Origin: Marinomonas foliarum
GTDB lineage: Bacteria; Pseudomonadota; Gammaproteobacteria; Pseudomonadales; Marinomonadaceae
Reading direction: 5' to 3'
NCBI RefSeq assembly: GCF_003337275.1
Contig: NZ_QPJQ01000037.1
Coordinates: forward strand, 1 to 47,786
DNA: 47,786 nucleotides
Shown: positions 30,796 through 40,558 of the stretch, piece by piece
Layout of the letters: every line of letters starts with the position of its first letter
How positions within the stretch are numbered: the stretch's first letter is position 1
Made by a program: the position numbers and the translations under genes
Notes under the pieces: model-generated
Database searches by the model: none
The model's input: only the letters and a program-made list of their open reading frames with translations
What the model was told of the DNA's origin: nothing

Positions 30796-31659
30796 TTATT
30801 CCTGAACATCCATATACTTGTTTGCCCAAACGCGGTTTTCTTCCAAAGTGGAATAACGCGTAGATAACTCAGAAGCGTTCAAAGTGCCTTCAGCAATACC
30901 TCGTTGCTCACGCAAACAATCGTATGTCGCTTTGATCGCAGCAAAGTAGGCTGCGTGCCCATTAACAACAATACGCACACCATTCGCAGCAAGGCGTTCA
31001 CGATCACGCAATTCTGGATTATCGTAAGCCACAAGCATGATTGGAATAGTAATATGCTGACTTATCTCTTCTAGATGAGCAAAGTCACGAATACCAACCA
31101 TGCAAATACCATCAACCCCAACAGCTTGGTAAGCCTTAACTCGGGAAATGGTTTCTTCGGTCGATAATTGACCCGCATTGGTACGAGCAATAATACTCAT
31201 AATAGGGTCGATACGTGCTTCTAAAGCCGCTTTTAATTTACCTACAGCCTCTTCTACTGGAATCAAATCAGTAGATTTATGACCGTACTTTGCTGGCAAT
31301 AAAGTATCTTCTATCGTTAACGCTGCAACACCAGCTCGTTCAAGCTCAACAATGGTACGCATCACATTCAATGCATTACCGTAACCGTGGTCGGCATCGG
31401 CAATTATAGGCAAACGCGCTACACGACCAATTCGAGTCGCTTGCTCAGTAAATTCACTTAACGTAATCAAAGCAAAATCTGGAGCTGCCAATACCTGCAA
31501 AGACGCAACAGAGCCACCTAAAATCCCGACTTCAAAACCAAGATCTGCAGCAATACGAGCCGACATAGGATCGAATGTAGAAGCAGTGTAATAACATTTA
31601 CCGCTTGCTAATAATGCTCGAAAATCATTACGCAAATCGTGCTGGGAAGGTGTTGCCAT
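30796..31659 (-). CDS. Oxaloacetate decarboxylase-type isocitrate lyase/PEP mutase family enzyme
   Basis: 287 residues, closely resembling from memory the characterised Pseudomonas PA4872-type oxaloacetate decarboxylase: [40 protein letters not shown] and [16 protein letters not shown] (metal-binding acidic cluster) are all present. It would decarboxylate oxaloacetate to pyruvate. The frame opens at 31683, but AGGAG seven bases before the ATG at 31659 (MATPSQHDL) decides the start. It lacks the KKCGH-type catalytic loop of isocitrate lyases, as expected for this subgroup. Confidence 0.88.
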   Translation of the reverse strand: MATPSQHDLRNDFRALLASGKCYYTASTFDPMSARIAADLGFEVGILGGSVASLQVLAAPDFALITLSEFTEQATRIGRVARLPIIADADHGYGNALNVMRTIVELERAGVAALTIEDTLLPAKYGHKSTDLIPVEEAVGKLKAALEARIDPIMSIIARTNAGQLSTEETISRVKAYQAVGVDGICMVGIRDFAHLEEISQHITIPIMLVAYDNPELRDRERLAANGVRIVVNGHAAYFAAIKATYDCLREQRGIAEGTLNASELSTRYSTLEENRVWANKYMDVQE

Positions 31660-31683
31660 GAATATACTCCTAAAAGACGTCAC

Positions 31684-31901
31684 TAAATTTCATATAGTGT
31701 AAATGCCGCGGATTATACTCCGCTTACGCCTTTGCTTCATCTAATTCAAACCAACTGGTTAAGTTTTGTAAGTAAATGACACTCAAAAAAGCTTGAGTCT
31801 TAGCGAAATAAAAGGGATTTACAAACTATGAAAAAATCGGGGATATTGTTCAGGTCAATTTCAAACGGCACATTAGCTATTAAAAATTGGAGGCAGTAAA
31901 A
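31684..31901. other. Non-coding region between PEP mutase-family gene and secreted protein gene
   Basis: The AT-rich gap upstream of the decarboxylase start presumably contains its promoter. A GGAGG at about 31889-31893 is not followed by a usable ORF. I see no other feature. Confidence 0.4.
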
Positions 31902-31929
31902 AGGCTTACTCACTTTCATAGGCAAGCCT
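31902..31929 (-). terminator. Terminator after the small secreted protein gene
   Basis: AGGCTT/AAGCCT with a long loop; read on the minus strand it ends in CCTTTTT. It lies about 64 bp after the annotated stop and about 20 bp after the stop reached if the proposed frameshift is corrected. Confidence 0.55.
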
Positions 31930-31992
31930 CTCTATAGCAATCAAAACATTACATGCTTTGAGGAACCTCACAAGCAAAGCTCTTCGCACTTT

Positions 31993-32298
31993 CTACATCA
32001 CCTTTGCCATCATAGGTTCGACGTCAATTCGCTCATACCTTACTAAACAATGCTCTTCAACCTCATTAACACCCAGTTTAAGCATTCCTTTAGCCACGGT
32101 TTCAACTGAGTCAATCACGGTATTGTTTGCCGTTAATAGAGATGTAAATCCCTCACAACTCTTGGCTAAGGCAGAAGGTTTTGCCTCACTCAATTGTGGA
32201 ATTGACACTGCAGTAGCAGCATTCGCTAGACCACTATAAGCAACACAACTACCAATGGTGAAGGCAAGTAAACTAGGTTTGTATAAAAATTGGCGCAT
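31993..32298 (-). CDS. Small secreted protein resembling a tannase/feruloyl esterase N-terminus, probably frameshifted
   Basis: 101 residues with a clear Sec signal peptide ending GLANA|A and AAGGAAG seven bases before the ATG. The mature part contains CEGFTSLL, NTVIDSVETVAKG and HCLVRYERIDVEP, which resembles from memory the start of tannase/feruloyl esterase proteins; the catalytic domain is absent. The frame ends in an abrupt MMAKVM tail. Shifting by one base there gives DGKGDVESAKSFACEVPQSM and a stop at about 31950, just before a terminator, suggesting a one-base deletion or error. It is either a truncated enzyme or a short independent secreted protein. Confidence 0.55.
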   Translation of the reverse strand: MRQFLYKPSLLAFTIGSCVAYSGLANAATAVSIPQLSEAKPSALAKSCEGFTSLLTANNTVIDSVETVAKGMLKLGVNEVEEHCLVRYERIDVEPMMAKVM

Positions 32299-32642
32299 TA
32301 TCGACTTCCTTATTTTGTTTTTATTTATAACTGTTATCCATCACAACAGAATAAAAGAGATAAACAAAAAAGGTGAATAATTTTTTCGCTCAGCCTATTC
32401 GAAAAATGCACAGCAATACGCTAAATGGTTGTAATTTTCCTACATAAAAAACCAAAAGAGCGAAAAAAGACCCTCTTATGAAAGAAACTTTCTTGTTTTT
32501 TAAAAAAAACTGCACTTAAGGGCTGTTTTTTGTACAGTGAAGCAGTGACAGAGGCAAATTCTAGGGATAACATACTGTCCCAGCATCCCCCATGCACCCT
32601 TTTATAACTCTCACTCTTACTGATAAATGTTAAGGTTCTCGA
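32299..32642. other. Divergent intergenic region between secreted protein and antiporter genes
   Basis: 344 AT-rich bases presumably holding two divergent promoters. A short imperfect inverted repeat GGGATA...TGTCCC occurs at about 32563-32581. An A-rich run near 32505 is followed by a GC-poor leader. No RNA gene or ORF is supported. Confidence 0.4.
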
Positions 32643-33929
32643 ATGAACGCTTGGTATCTCATCTGTTTTCTTTCGGCATTAGCGGTTTTCATCGCTTTTA
32701 CCAATCAATACATACTAAAAATGCAAACTACGATCGCCATCACAACTGGATCTGTCGTAATTTCATTACTTCTGATTCTTGCTGTTAAAATGCTTGGCGA
32801 CGAAACCGCACTTTTCATTACACAAGTTGTTTCCGGTATAGACTTTAATCAGCTTTTGTTAAAAGGCATGTTAGGTTTTTTATTATTTGCTGGCGCATTA
32901 GAAATTGACCTAAATGCATTAAAAAGGCAACGCTGGGAAATCACCATACTGGTGCTTTTTTCTACCTTAGTTTCTACCTTTATCGTTGGTTACTTAAGCT
33001 ACTTTGCATTTTCACTATTCAGCTTCCCTATCCCTTTCATTTATTGCTTATTATTTGGCGCCTTAATCAGTCCTACTGACCCGATTGCAGTACTAGCAAT
33101 CATAAAGCAAATGAGCGCACCACAAGGTATTTCGATCCAAGTCGAAGGTGAATCCTTGTTTAATGATGGTGTAGGCTTGGTTATTTTTACGACCATTTTT
33201 GCTGTCGCATTTTATGGTACAGAAGCGAATTTTGCCGAAGTAGCAGAGCTCTTTTTAGTCGACGCTATTGGTGGAATCGTATTTGGTCTTGTTATTGCTC
33301 TAGTTGGTCACTTTGTCATCATCAACTGTAAAGACATCAATACTCGCTTACTAGTGACGTTGACCATCCCTTCCGCTGGTTTTGCACTAGCAAATATCTG
33401 GGAAATCTCAGGTGCGCTCGCGATGGTTACCAGCGGTATACTTCTAGGTAACATTACGCGAGCAACGGCATCAAAAAGACGCGGGCCTGATGGAACACGT
33501 TATGTAAAAGATTTTTGGCATGCGACAGACAGCTTCTTAAACGCCTTACTCTTCCTAATTATCGGCATGCTGATTGTTACCATCCCTCTAACATGGCAGA
33601 TCATCGGTCTTGGCTTAGTTATGGTACCTATTGTGTTGTTGGCGCGTTTTATTAGTGTTGGCAGCCCTTACTTATTATTCAAAAGATTCCGTGAGTACGA
33701 CAAGCACTCGGTAAAAATCCTTACATGGGGTGGCTTACGCGGTGGGTTGGCGTTGGCTATGGCGGCAGCCATTCCTAAAAATCAAATGATGATTGAAGGT
33801 TTAGACCTACACGACATCATGGTTATTATCACCTATGTAGTGGTTATTTTTTCCATTATCATACAAGGTTTGACCATATCCCCGTTGATTCAGAAAAGCA
33901 TCCAAGCTGCGAAAGAAAAATCGAAATAA
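32643..33929 (+). CDS. CPA1-family Na+/H+ antiporter (NhaP type)
   Basis: A 428-residue inner-membrane exchanger with about 12 hydrophobic segments. The CPA1 signatures are SPTDPIAVLAII near residue 146 and GESLFNDGVGLVIF near 174, whose Asn-Asp pair is the ion-binding site, and WGGLRGGLALAMA near 361. It probably exports Na+ or K+ in exchange for protons, fitting a marine lifestyle. AAGG precedes the ATG. It is monocistronic with its own terminator. Confidence 0.92.
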   Translation: MNAWYLICFLSALAVFIAFTNQYILKMQTTIAITTGSVVISLLLILAVKMLGDETALFITQVVSGIDFNQLLLKGMLGFLLFAGALEIDLNALKRQRWEITILVLFSTLVSTFIVGYLSYFAFSLFSFPIPFIYCLLFGALISPTDPIAVLAIIKQMSAPQGISIQVEGESLFNDGVGLVIFTTIFAVAFYGTEANFAEVAELFLVDAIGGIVFGLVIALVGHFVIINCKDINTRLLVTLTIPSAGFALANIWEISGALAMVTSGILLGNITRATASKRRGPDGTRYVKDFWHATDSFLNALLFLIIGMLIVTIPLTWQIIGLGLVMVPIVLLARFISVGSPYLLFKRFREYDKHSVKILTWGGLRGGLALAMAAAIPKNQMMIEGLDLHDIMVIITYVVVIFSIIIQGLTISPLIQKSIQAAKEKSK

Positions 33930-33958
33930 ATTCAACGCTAGATTTAAATCATAAAAAG

Positions 33959-33983
33959 GGCCAACAGCAAGTTGGCCTTTTTT
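33959..33983 (+). terminator. Terminator after the antiporter gene
   Basis: GGCCAAC/GTTGGCC with a 5-nt loop, preceded by an A-run and followed by six T. Confidence 0.85.
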
Positions 33984-34121
33984 GTGACAAGATTAATCAG
34001 CTTCATTTTTCACTCACTTCACAAAACTTGCCATAGATCAGTAAAATAATAACGCTAACATCATAAAATACTTTTATAGGAACAGACGCCCAGAATTCAC
34101 TTAGCACGAGAGAGCGCAACC

Positions 34122-34985
34122 GTGACACAAACGCTGCAAAGCAAACCTAATCAATCAACAGATATCACCAAGCGCAATAATGTAAATATATCAGGCAAAG
34201 GCACTCAAACCATTCTGCTTGCTCACGGTTTCGGCTGTAACCAAAATATGTGGCGCTTTATGATGCCACAGCTTGAAAAGCATTTTCAGGTTGTTATGTT
34301 TGACTATGTCGGCTGCGGAAACTCCGACTTTTCAGCCTATCAAGAAAGTCGCTATCAACATTTAGAAGGCTATGCCTTAGACATTATCGAAATTTGTGAT
34401 GACTTAAATATGCAAGATATCGTCTTTGTTGGTCACTCAATCAGCAGCACTATTGGCTGGATTGTCGCAGATCAGCGCCCCGAACTATTCTCCCATATGA
34501 TCTCCGTCTGCCCTTCGCCCTGCTTTATAAATTGTGATCAAGAATATCAAGGTGGCTTTGAGCGAAGTGATCTTGACGGTTTAATTCAGCTAATGGACAA
34601 AGATTATATTGGTTGGGGAAATTATTTAGCCCCCATGGTAGTCGGAAATGATTTATCGCAGATTGAAGCAAACGCAGATGAAAACGACAGTTTAATAAAT
34701 GAGCTACTGACTAGTTTCTGCTCGACTGATGTCATCTACTCTAAGCCATTTGCCCAAGCGACATTTCTCTCTGACTACCGAGAGTTATTGCCTCAAATAA
34801 CCCATCCCTGTTTATTATTACAAAGTTCAAATGATTCATTAGTTGACGTCTCTGTGGGAAAATACACACAACAAAAATTACAAAGTTCAGAGCTAAAAAT
34901 AATCGAAGCAAATGGCCATTGCCTTCATATGACTCACCCTATGCATGTTTTTAATAACATTCAATCTTTTATAGCAAACGACTGA
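34122..34985 (+). CDS. RsbQ-like alpha/beta hydrolase
   Basis: 287 residues of the RsbQ/KAI2 type: LLAHGFGCNQNMW (oxyanion region), VMFDYVGCGNSD, the nucleophile in GHSISS (about 108), the acid in SSNDSLVDVS and the base in ANGHCLHMTHP. RsbQ homologues act with PAS-domain signalling partners, but no such partner is encoded beside this one. The start is GTG; an AG-rich GAGAGAG is upstream. Its 3' end overlaps the convergent pqiC gene by 25 bp. The substrate or ligand is unknown. Confidence 0.88.
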   Translation: MTQTLQSKPNQSTDITKRNNVNISGKGTQTILLAHGFGCNQNMWRFMMPQLEKHFQVVMFDYVGCGNSDFSAYQESRYQHLEGYALDIIEICDDLNMQDIVFVGHSISSTIGWIVADQRPELFSHMISVCPSPCFINCDQEYQGGFERSDLDGLIQLMDKDYIGWGNYLAPMVVGNDLSQIEANADENDSLINELLTSFCSTDVIYSKPFAQATFLSDYRELLPQITHPCLLLQSSNDSLVDVSVGKYTQQKLQSSELKIIEANGHCLHMTHPMHVFNNIQSFIAND

Positions 34986-35566
34986 GCAATCTCTTTTGCC
35001 ATAGGATCAATCACTTGATTAAACCAACTAGCGGATAAGGTTCGCACCATGGTCGAGTAGCCATCTGCTTTTAACTCTCTTTTTACATAAAAAGTATTAG
35101 ATGCAGAGAGCTCACCTGTCGCCGAGATAATCTGCCAACGCCCAGAAATATGCACAATACCATCTAAATCCGCGTAAAAATCATCCACTTCGATATTCAG
35201 CAATGCAATAGCATAAGAAGGTAATCTCTGACCACCAAACCAAGTAATATCTGGCAACGTCTTTTCTAAACGCTGCTGTGTTAAACGAGTGAGCTGTGGT
35301 GATAACGTCTCTGCCCATAAATTGCTTTGAGAACGATGTACAGCCCCATTATTCGTCACTAGTACTATTTCGTTACTTGCTAAATAATTCGCCACAACCA
35401 CCGGCATTAACTGTACCGAAGTACTGTTTGTCGAAAGGGCCTGTACATCTTTCAACCCTGTGTCCATTAATAAATATTCACTGCTTTGCACTGCCGTTGT
35501 TGAGCAACCAACAGCAGCCCAACTCACTATCAACAACAAGATTACCCGAAAACCTACCTTTACCAT
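34961..35566 (-). CDS. pqiC: PqiC-type ABC transport auxiliary lipoprotein
   Basis: A 201-residue outer-membrane lipoprotein (lipobox AAVGC followed by STT). PqiC caps the PqiB tube and completes the inner-to-outer membrane bridge for lipid transport. Typical stretches are SSEYLLMDTG and QLMPVVVANYLA. AAGGAAAG precedes the ATG, 15 bp after pqiB. The 3' end overlaps the RsbQ-like gene on the other strand. Confidence 0.9.
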   Translation of the reverse strand: MVKVGFRVILLLIVSWAAVGCSTTAVQSSEYLLMDTGLKDVQALSTNSTSVQLMPVVVANYLASNEIVLVTNNGAVHRSQSNLWAETLSPQLTRLTQQRLEKTLPDITWFGGQRLPSYAIALLNIEVDDFYADLDGIVHISGRWQIISATGELSASNTFYVKRELKADGYSTMVRTLSASWFNQVIDPMAKEIAQSFAIKD

Positions 35567-35581
35567 TGTTCTTTCCTTGTA

Positions 35582-37228
35582 CTATTTCGCGGCTTTAGGC
35601 TGCACATCACTACGTGGCTTACTGTCAAAAATTAGGGTACTTGGTTTTTCCCTCAGTTGACGAAGTAAAGGCTGTAATTCATTTAATGCACGCCCCAAAG
35701 ACACCATATTTTCTCTTAACGGACGTCCTATTTGGCCATTCGCTTGATACGTTTCTAATGTCAAATTCAACTCATTTATCGTCGCTGCCAACTCGGCGGG
35801 TAGCTGCTGAGTATCTGGCGAATTGAGCAACTGCGTTACGCTTTTACTAACAAGTTGCAACTGACGTAAGGTTTCACTTGCCTCATTCATTGTTTCAGAA
35901 ACCTGCTCCAACGTACTATTTAAAGGCACTTGAGACAAGTTATCTAAAATACTACCCACCTTGCTTTCTATATTAGCAAAGGCATCAGGAGCTGTTGGAA
36001 AGACTTTAAACCCAGCAAACTCTTTCCACTTCACAGGAGGAGGGCTACCAACATAATCGATATTAATCACTTTGGCAGCGTTTAAATAGTTGCCAATTTT
36101 CAGCGATGCTCTCAAACCATTATCAATCCTTTCTTCTATATAAGCATGCCATTCAGCTAAGGACATGCCATCTTCAGGATTCAAAGAATTTAAACGTTGT
36201 GGTTCAATACGAGCCCGAACAGGAATCAAAGGCGTATCTAGTCCTGTTAGAGTTTGCATTGGAATACCACTAAACGGCACCTCTAAAACAGTACCAATTC
36301 TTACTCCTCGAAATTCCACAGCAGCGCCTGGCGTGAGCCCACTCACGTTGCTATCAAACATAAACACGTAATTTATAAATTCGCTGTACATGTTGTTTGT
36401 GGCACTATCTCTCGACGAGTACAAGCGAAAAGAAGTCATATCCGATACAGGCAGACCTGCCGTACGCCCTGTAGGGAGACCAAACGAAATACCACCAGCA
36501 AAAAACGTTTCTAGAGAATCAAGACGCACTTCAAAACCGCTCGCAGAACTTTTAAATGACAGGCCAGGAGTCAACCAAAACTGCGATTCACTATTCACCA
36601 AAGCATCATAAGGTGAGCGGATCACCACATGATAAGTAATAGCGCCTTTGTCGGTATCGAAGCCAACTTTCTCAACATAGCCAACTTCGTAGCCTCGAAA
36701 ATGCACAGAGGCACCAACATCAAGTTTGGCACCATCCATACTGGACAAAACAAGACGAACCCCTTCATTTTCAGTTGAAAGAGGTGGCTGACTTAGCAGT
36801 GTAAAATCTGTCTGTAATCGGCCCTTAGCGCCTGGTGTCATGTCAATATAGGCACCTGATAATAACGTTCCTAAGCCACTCACTCCTTCTTTACCAATTC
36901 TAGGTTTAACCACCCAAAACCTAGCATCGTCGCGAAGCATCTGCTCTGTACCATGCTGCATTCGTACCTTAATAATTGCTTTTTCAAAATCATCACTAAG
37001 ACGAATACCAATAACCCTTCCCACATCTACATTACGCGATTTAAGTTTGGTTTTACCCACCTCAAGTCCGTCTGCATTAGAAGCTATCAAAGTAATAACA
37101 GGGCCTTGGCTAGCCCAATTTTCATACAACATCCAGCCAGCTACTATTAAGGCGATCAAAGGTACTAGCCATATTGAATTGAATCGGACTTGTCGCATAT
37201 TTTCGACTTGCTTGTTCGGATCACTCAC
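35582..37228 (-). CDS. pqiB: PqiB-type MCE/MlaD domain protein
   Basis: 548 residues with one N-terminal membrane segment (about 18-36) and three MCE/MlaD domains (about 40-130, 160-225 and 280-390), followed by a long helical C-terminus that forms the central tube in characterised PqiB. It moves lipids between membranes. The start is GTG and overlaps the pqiA stop (GTGA), with AAAGGGG upstream, so translation is coupled. Confidence 0.95.
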   Translation of the reverse strand: MSDPNKQVENMRQVRFNSIWLVPLIALIVAGWMLYENWASQGPVITLIASNADGLEVGKTKLKSRNVDVGRVIGIRLSDDFEKAIIKVRMQHGTEQMLRDDARFWVVKPRIGKEGVSGLGTLLSGAYIDMTPGAKGRLQTDFTLLSQPPLSTENEGVRLVLSSMDGAKLDVGASVHFRGYEVGYVEKVGFDTDKGAITYHVVIRSPYDALVNSESQFWLTPGLSFKSSASGFEVRLDSLETFFAGGISFGLPTGRTAGLPVSDMTSFRLYSSRDSATNNMYSEFINYVFMFDSNVSGLTPGAAVEFRGVRIGTVLEVPFSGIPMQTLTGLDTPLIPVRARIEPQRLNSLNPEDGMSLAEWHAYIEERIDNGLRASLKIGNYLNAAKVINIDYVGSPPPVKWKEFAGFKVFPTAPDAFANIESKVGSILDNLSQVPLNSTLEQVSETMNEASETLRQLQLVSKSVTQLLNSPDTQQLPAELAATINELNLTLETYQANGQIGRPLRENMVSLGRALNELQPLLRQLREKPSTLIFDSKPRSDVQPKAAK

Positions 37229-38502
37229 TCTTTACCCCTTTCCAAAGCAGAAACACTAGATCCACCCTCTTTGTCCCATAACAACCTTGGATCAAAGGTC
37301 ATGGCTGCCAGCATGGTCAATACAATAACAGCGGTAAATGACAAGACTGCAGGCCCAGGTAAAATTGACATAAAATTTCCCATTTGTACTAAACTGGTCA
37401 AAATAGCCACAACAAACACATCAATCATCGACCAACGTCCAACAAACTCAGTAATACGATATAGTTTAATTTTTTGTCCTGTCTGTTGATTGCTCGGAAA
37501 ATAAGCCTGCCAGCATAACCAAGTCAAAGCCAATACTTTTGCAAGCGGTATCACCACACTCGCGATCAAGATAATCAGCGCGACAGGATAGGAACCTAAC
37601 GACCAAAGCAATAATACACCTCCCATAATGGTGGAAGGGTCCGTAGTACCCAAAAATGTAGTTTGCATGATAGGAAACACATTAGCAGGAATATACATAA
37701 CCAAAGAAGCAACGAGTAACGCGGCCGTAGTGCTTATACTTCTTGGTCGTCGGCTATAAACAGAATGGCCACAACGATCACAGTGCTTGGTATGAATAGC
37801 TTGGGTTGCGCCACAAAAATGACAACCAAGCAATCCCTGCCGCTTAGCCGTTACCTCAAGCACAGTAAAATTGGCTGACTTGCTAGAAATTTGATTCCAA
37901 AGCCAACGCTTATCGACTAAAACGACTGTTTTAAGCAACAATACTACGTAGCCACAAAAAGCCCAAAACGACAGTTCAAAAGAAATATCGGCCAAGCTGC
38001 TCATTTTCACCAACGCCACTAACACACCAACAAGAAAGACATCGACCATCAACCAAGGCTGAATCACCGTCACCCAACGTAGGCTATGACGTTGAATAAC
38101 TCGCAATTTATGCTCCTGCGGGTGACGAAAAGACCAAACTAAAAATAATACTGACAACAAATAAATAATTGGAAATACAAACAAGGTGAGACTGATAATT
38201 GCACCTAGCACTAAGTAACCCTGACTCAGCAACAAATGGAGAGTAGTAAATAAAGAAACACTTCGTTCGATGCCATTAGTAGAGAAACCTAAAAAGGGAA
38301 AGCTCATAGCTAACGCAAGCATCAATAAAGAAGATAAACCAGCCCCCATAATTCTTGCTGGTACAAGTTTATGGGCACTGACTAAAACATGGTTACAATG
38401 CTGACAGCGGTAGCGTTCACCAGCTTGTAGTGGCGGGATACGATTAACAAAATCGCATTCATCACAAATCGTGATAGTTTCATCAAATAGCAAATTACTC
38501 AT
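37225..38502 (-). CDS. pqiA: PqiA-type inner-membrane protein
   Basis: 425 residues consisting of two PqiA repeats, each with a zinc-ribbon-like knuckle (CDECDF...CQHC at about 13-37 and CHFCGATQAIHTKHCDRC near 224) and about four membrane segments. It is the membrane partner of PqiB. It is the first gene of pqiABC; its stop overlaps the pqiB start. Confidence 0.95.
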   Translation of the reverse strand: MSNLLFDETITICDECDFVNRIPPLQAGERYRCQHCNHVLVSAHKLVPARIMGAGLSSLLMLALAMSFPFLGFSTNGIERSVSLFTTLHLLLSQGYLVLGAIISLTLFVFPIIYLLSVLFLVWSFRHPQEHKLRVIQRHSLRWVTVIQPWLMVDVFLVGVLVALVKMSSLADISFELSFWAFCGYVVLLLKTVVLVDKRWLWNQISSKSANFTVLEVTAKRQGLLGCHFCGATQAIHTKHCDRCGHSVYSRRPRSISTTAALLVASLVMYIPANVFPIMQTTFLGTTDPSTIMGGVLLLWSLGSYPVALIILIASVVIPLAKVLALTWLCWQAYFPSNQQTGQKIKLYRITEFVGRWSMIDVFVVAILTSLVQMGNFMSILPGPAVLSFTAVIVLTMLAAMTFDPRLLWDKEGGSSVSALERGKE

Positions 38503-38652
38503 AATAAAACCACGATCTAAACACCTCTTTAACTGAAAGCCACAGACCTATCTAACACGAGGTCTATGACAATAATCAAGCTATCTAAGATATTTTTAGC
38601 AAATAGTAAACCGCTACACTTACCATTACTGCATATTGTGAATATGATCGGC

Positions 38653-38669
38653 TTAACTTCATAAGTTAA
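38653..38669. promoter_or_regulatory. Short perfect inverted repeat upstream of pqiA
   Basis: TTAACTT-cat-AAGTTAA, about 150 bp upstream of pqiA and downstream of the LEA lipoprotein gene. It could be an operator for the pqi operon; no T-run suggests termination. Confidence 0.25.
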
Positions 38670-38722
38670 CGTTCGTTATAAAGCAAAGTGCGAGTTCGCA
38701 ACATTCCTTATTAGAAACAAAG

Positions 38723-39205
38723 CTAAAAAAACATATCTAGCTTTTTAGGCATCGATAGAGCACCGGAATAATCAACAGGTACATCAAAGTCCCCCAGCAC
38801 AGGCAAATTGATCACCACAGCCCCTTTCACAACATATTTCAGGCCATTTTTATCAGGCAATCCCCCAACACTTTCGAGAATTTGATCAAACATCAATGTC
38901 ACAGGAAGGCGCATACTATTGCTGCCTTCGGCAGGCAAAGATAAATTCACATCAGGCTGATTTATCTTCACGACTTTGTGTTCATTTAGCAATAAATCCA
39001 AATCGACATCCGCCGTTTTAAGGTCAAAAGAATTAGGGTTATTTACTTTAACCTCCACCAGCAATGTCATGGATTTTGTCGACACACTTTTCACCGAAAC
39101 ACCCGTTACCGATGCTGTTGGTTTACGAACATCCATCGTATCCTTTAAGGCGCTACAGCCAGACAACAATACAATCAGCGCAATACCTATAAAACGAAAA
39201 AACAT
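38723..39205 (-). CDS. LEA type 2 / WHy-domain lipoprotein
   Basis: 160 residues with a lipobox (LLSGC) and one WHy/LEA14 domain (about 30-155). The VEVKVNNPNSFDLKTADVDLDLLLN region is typical. This family is linked to desiccation or stress tolerance in plants and of unclear role in bacteria. Its start lies two bases after the stop of the preceding membrane protein gene, so the two are an operon. A weak hairpin AAAGCTA/TAGCTTT overlaps its stop. Confidence 0.85.
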   Translation of the reverse strand: MFFRFIGIALIVLLSGCSALKDTMDVRKPTASVTGVSVKSVSTKSMTLLVEVKVNNPNSFDLKTADVDLDLLLNEHKVVKINQPDVNLSLPAEGSNSMRLPVTLMFDQILESVGGLPDKNGLKYVVKGAVVINLPVLGDFDVPVDYSGALSMPKKLDMFF

Positions 39206-39207
39206 AT

Positions 39208-40209
39208 CTATGCCTTCTTAATCACTGGAAGGTAGACTTGTATACGTTCAGGCAGTCTTTGCACAAAAACAGATCGAACAGTATGCCAATAAAAAGACAA
39301 CAGCAGTAAAGATGCTCCTACCACAACTCCTGTCACTGCAAAGCTATAACCCACACCACCATAATGATCAAACAAGCTAACCAAAGCGTAAATCACATAG
39401 ACCAGCGACGATACCATAAAAGCGCGACGGTCAATCGAGATAGACACCACCGTCATCAACAAGTACAAAAGAACAATCAGCAGCATATTGCTCAAACTTT
39501 CATTGCCATCTAAGATGCCCAAATTTGAAAAAATAGGATGAATAATTAATGGGGCCGCTAGTAAATGCAACCAAAAAGCCACATCCGACTTACGTGTAGT
39601 TCGGCTGGTATCTCCAGCATCCCAATACATAGCTAAAGCAAACGCCACACACCCACACAAAAACAAAGTTGCCAGCAGAAACCCTGCGCTTTGAGGGAAA
39701 AAGCTCATCACACTGGAACCCAATAACGCCAAGGCCGTTCCTGTACCAACAGCGACTGTAATAGGCACCTTAAAACGACGCCAATGAAGATAAGCTGCCA
39801 ACGTAGACACTGCGGTCGAAAAAATCACCGCATAGCTAGACTGATCACCTAATAAAGGCCCTGCAAAATTAAACGCTCCACCAACAAAAGTCAGTAGCAA
39901 CACAATCGCAGGTAGCGCCATTTTTCGACGCTTCACAAAGACTTCAGCTAGCCCCCAAGACAAGGCAGCAAACACAAAATACGCCAAGCTTTCATTAATG
40001 GACATCAACACCCAAAGCGATGAAAACAACAGCAAAGCACAAGCAATCACGATAAAAATATCGTTAAATCCACCTACCAAGTGGAAGTTCTCTTCATCTA
40101 CCGACGATGAGCCATGTGAAGACGATACAAGCTGACGGAACTCCTCTACTGAATGTGCTGAAAAGACGCCCTTCTTCACGGCTAAATTTAAATCTTCGTC
40201 TGTGTACAT
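39208..40209 (-). CDS. Polytopic membrane protein (DUF2157-like)
   Basis: 333 residues with an N-terminal soluble segment of about 45 residues and about ten hydrophobic helices. It resembles from memory bacterial DUF2157-type predicted membrane proteins. No catalytic motif is seen. It is co-transcribed with the LEA lipoprotein gene, 2 bp downstream. Function is unknown. Confidence 0.7.
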   Translation of the reverse strand: MYTDEDLNLAVKKGVFSAHSVEEFRQLVSSSHGSSSVDEENFHLVGGFNDIFIVIACALLLFSSLWVLMSINESLAYFVFAALSWGLAEVFVKRRKMALPAIVLLLTFVGGAFNFAGPLLGDQSSYAVIFSTAVSTLAAYLHWRRFKVPITVAVGTGTALALLGSSVMSFFPQSAGFLLATLFLCGCVAFALAMYWDAGDTSRTTRKSDVAFWLHLLAAPLIIHPIFSNLGILDGNESLSNMLLIVLLYLLMTVVSISIDRRAFMVSSLVYVIYALVSLFDHYGGVGYSFAVTGVVVGASLLLLSFYWHTVRSVFVQRLPERIQVYLPVIKKA

Positions 40210-40558
40210 TACTATCCTTAATTCGTATTCACTATGACATTGAAATCAGGCCATCACGACTGGTTGGCTTTTAAACAACCTAATCCCATATAAAGGCACC
40301 ATTATGAATCAAGATTCAAGCCCAGCACACTACTTTGCATCGATTAAGCAGCTTTAGACAACGCCTTCCACAAAGTTTACCTAAAAGCATAATCTTACTG
40401 ACCTAATGAAAATAGCGCTTTACTTGCCCAACAATAGGAACATACTCAGCAAGCTACGTAATCTCTTTCACGGCGTCTATACCAACCGTGCGTGGCAACA
40501 GCCCTAACCTAGGCAAGAGCCTACGAAGGTTATACAGTTATGACTAATGGTGAATATC
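40210..40558. other. Intergenic region with hairpins upstream of the lysine-rich small gene
   Basis: 349 bases. GGTTG/CAACC occurs at 40262-40280. TAACCTAGGC...GCCT...AGGTTA (40505-40532) can fold into a hairpin 27 bases before the small gene's ATG. A 16-codon ATG frame near 40304 is too short to support. No RNA gene is recognised. Confidence 0.4.

Noticed and set aside
31958..32239. Plus-strand frame antisense to the small secreted protein gene
   Set aside because: Shadow of the minus-strand gene, which has a signal peptide and a good ribosome-binding site.
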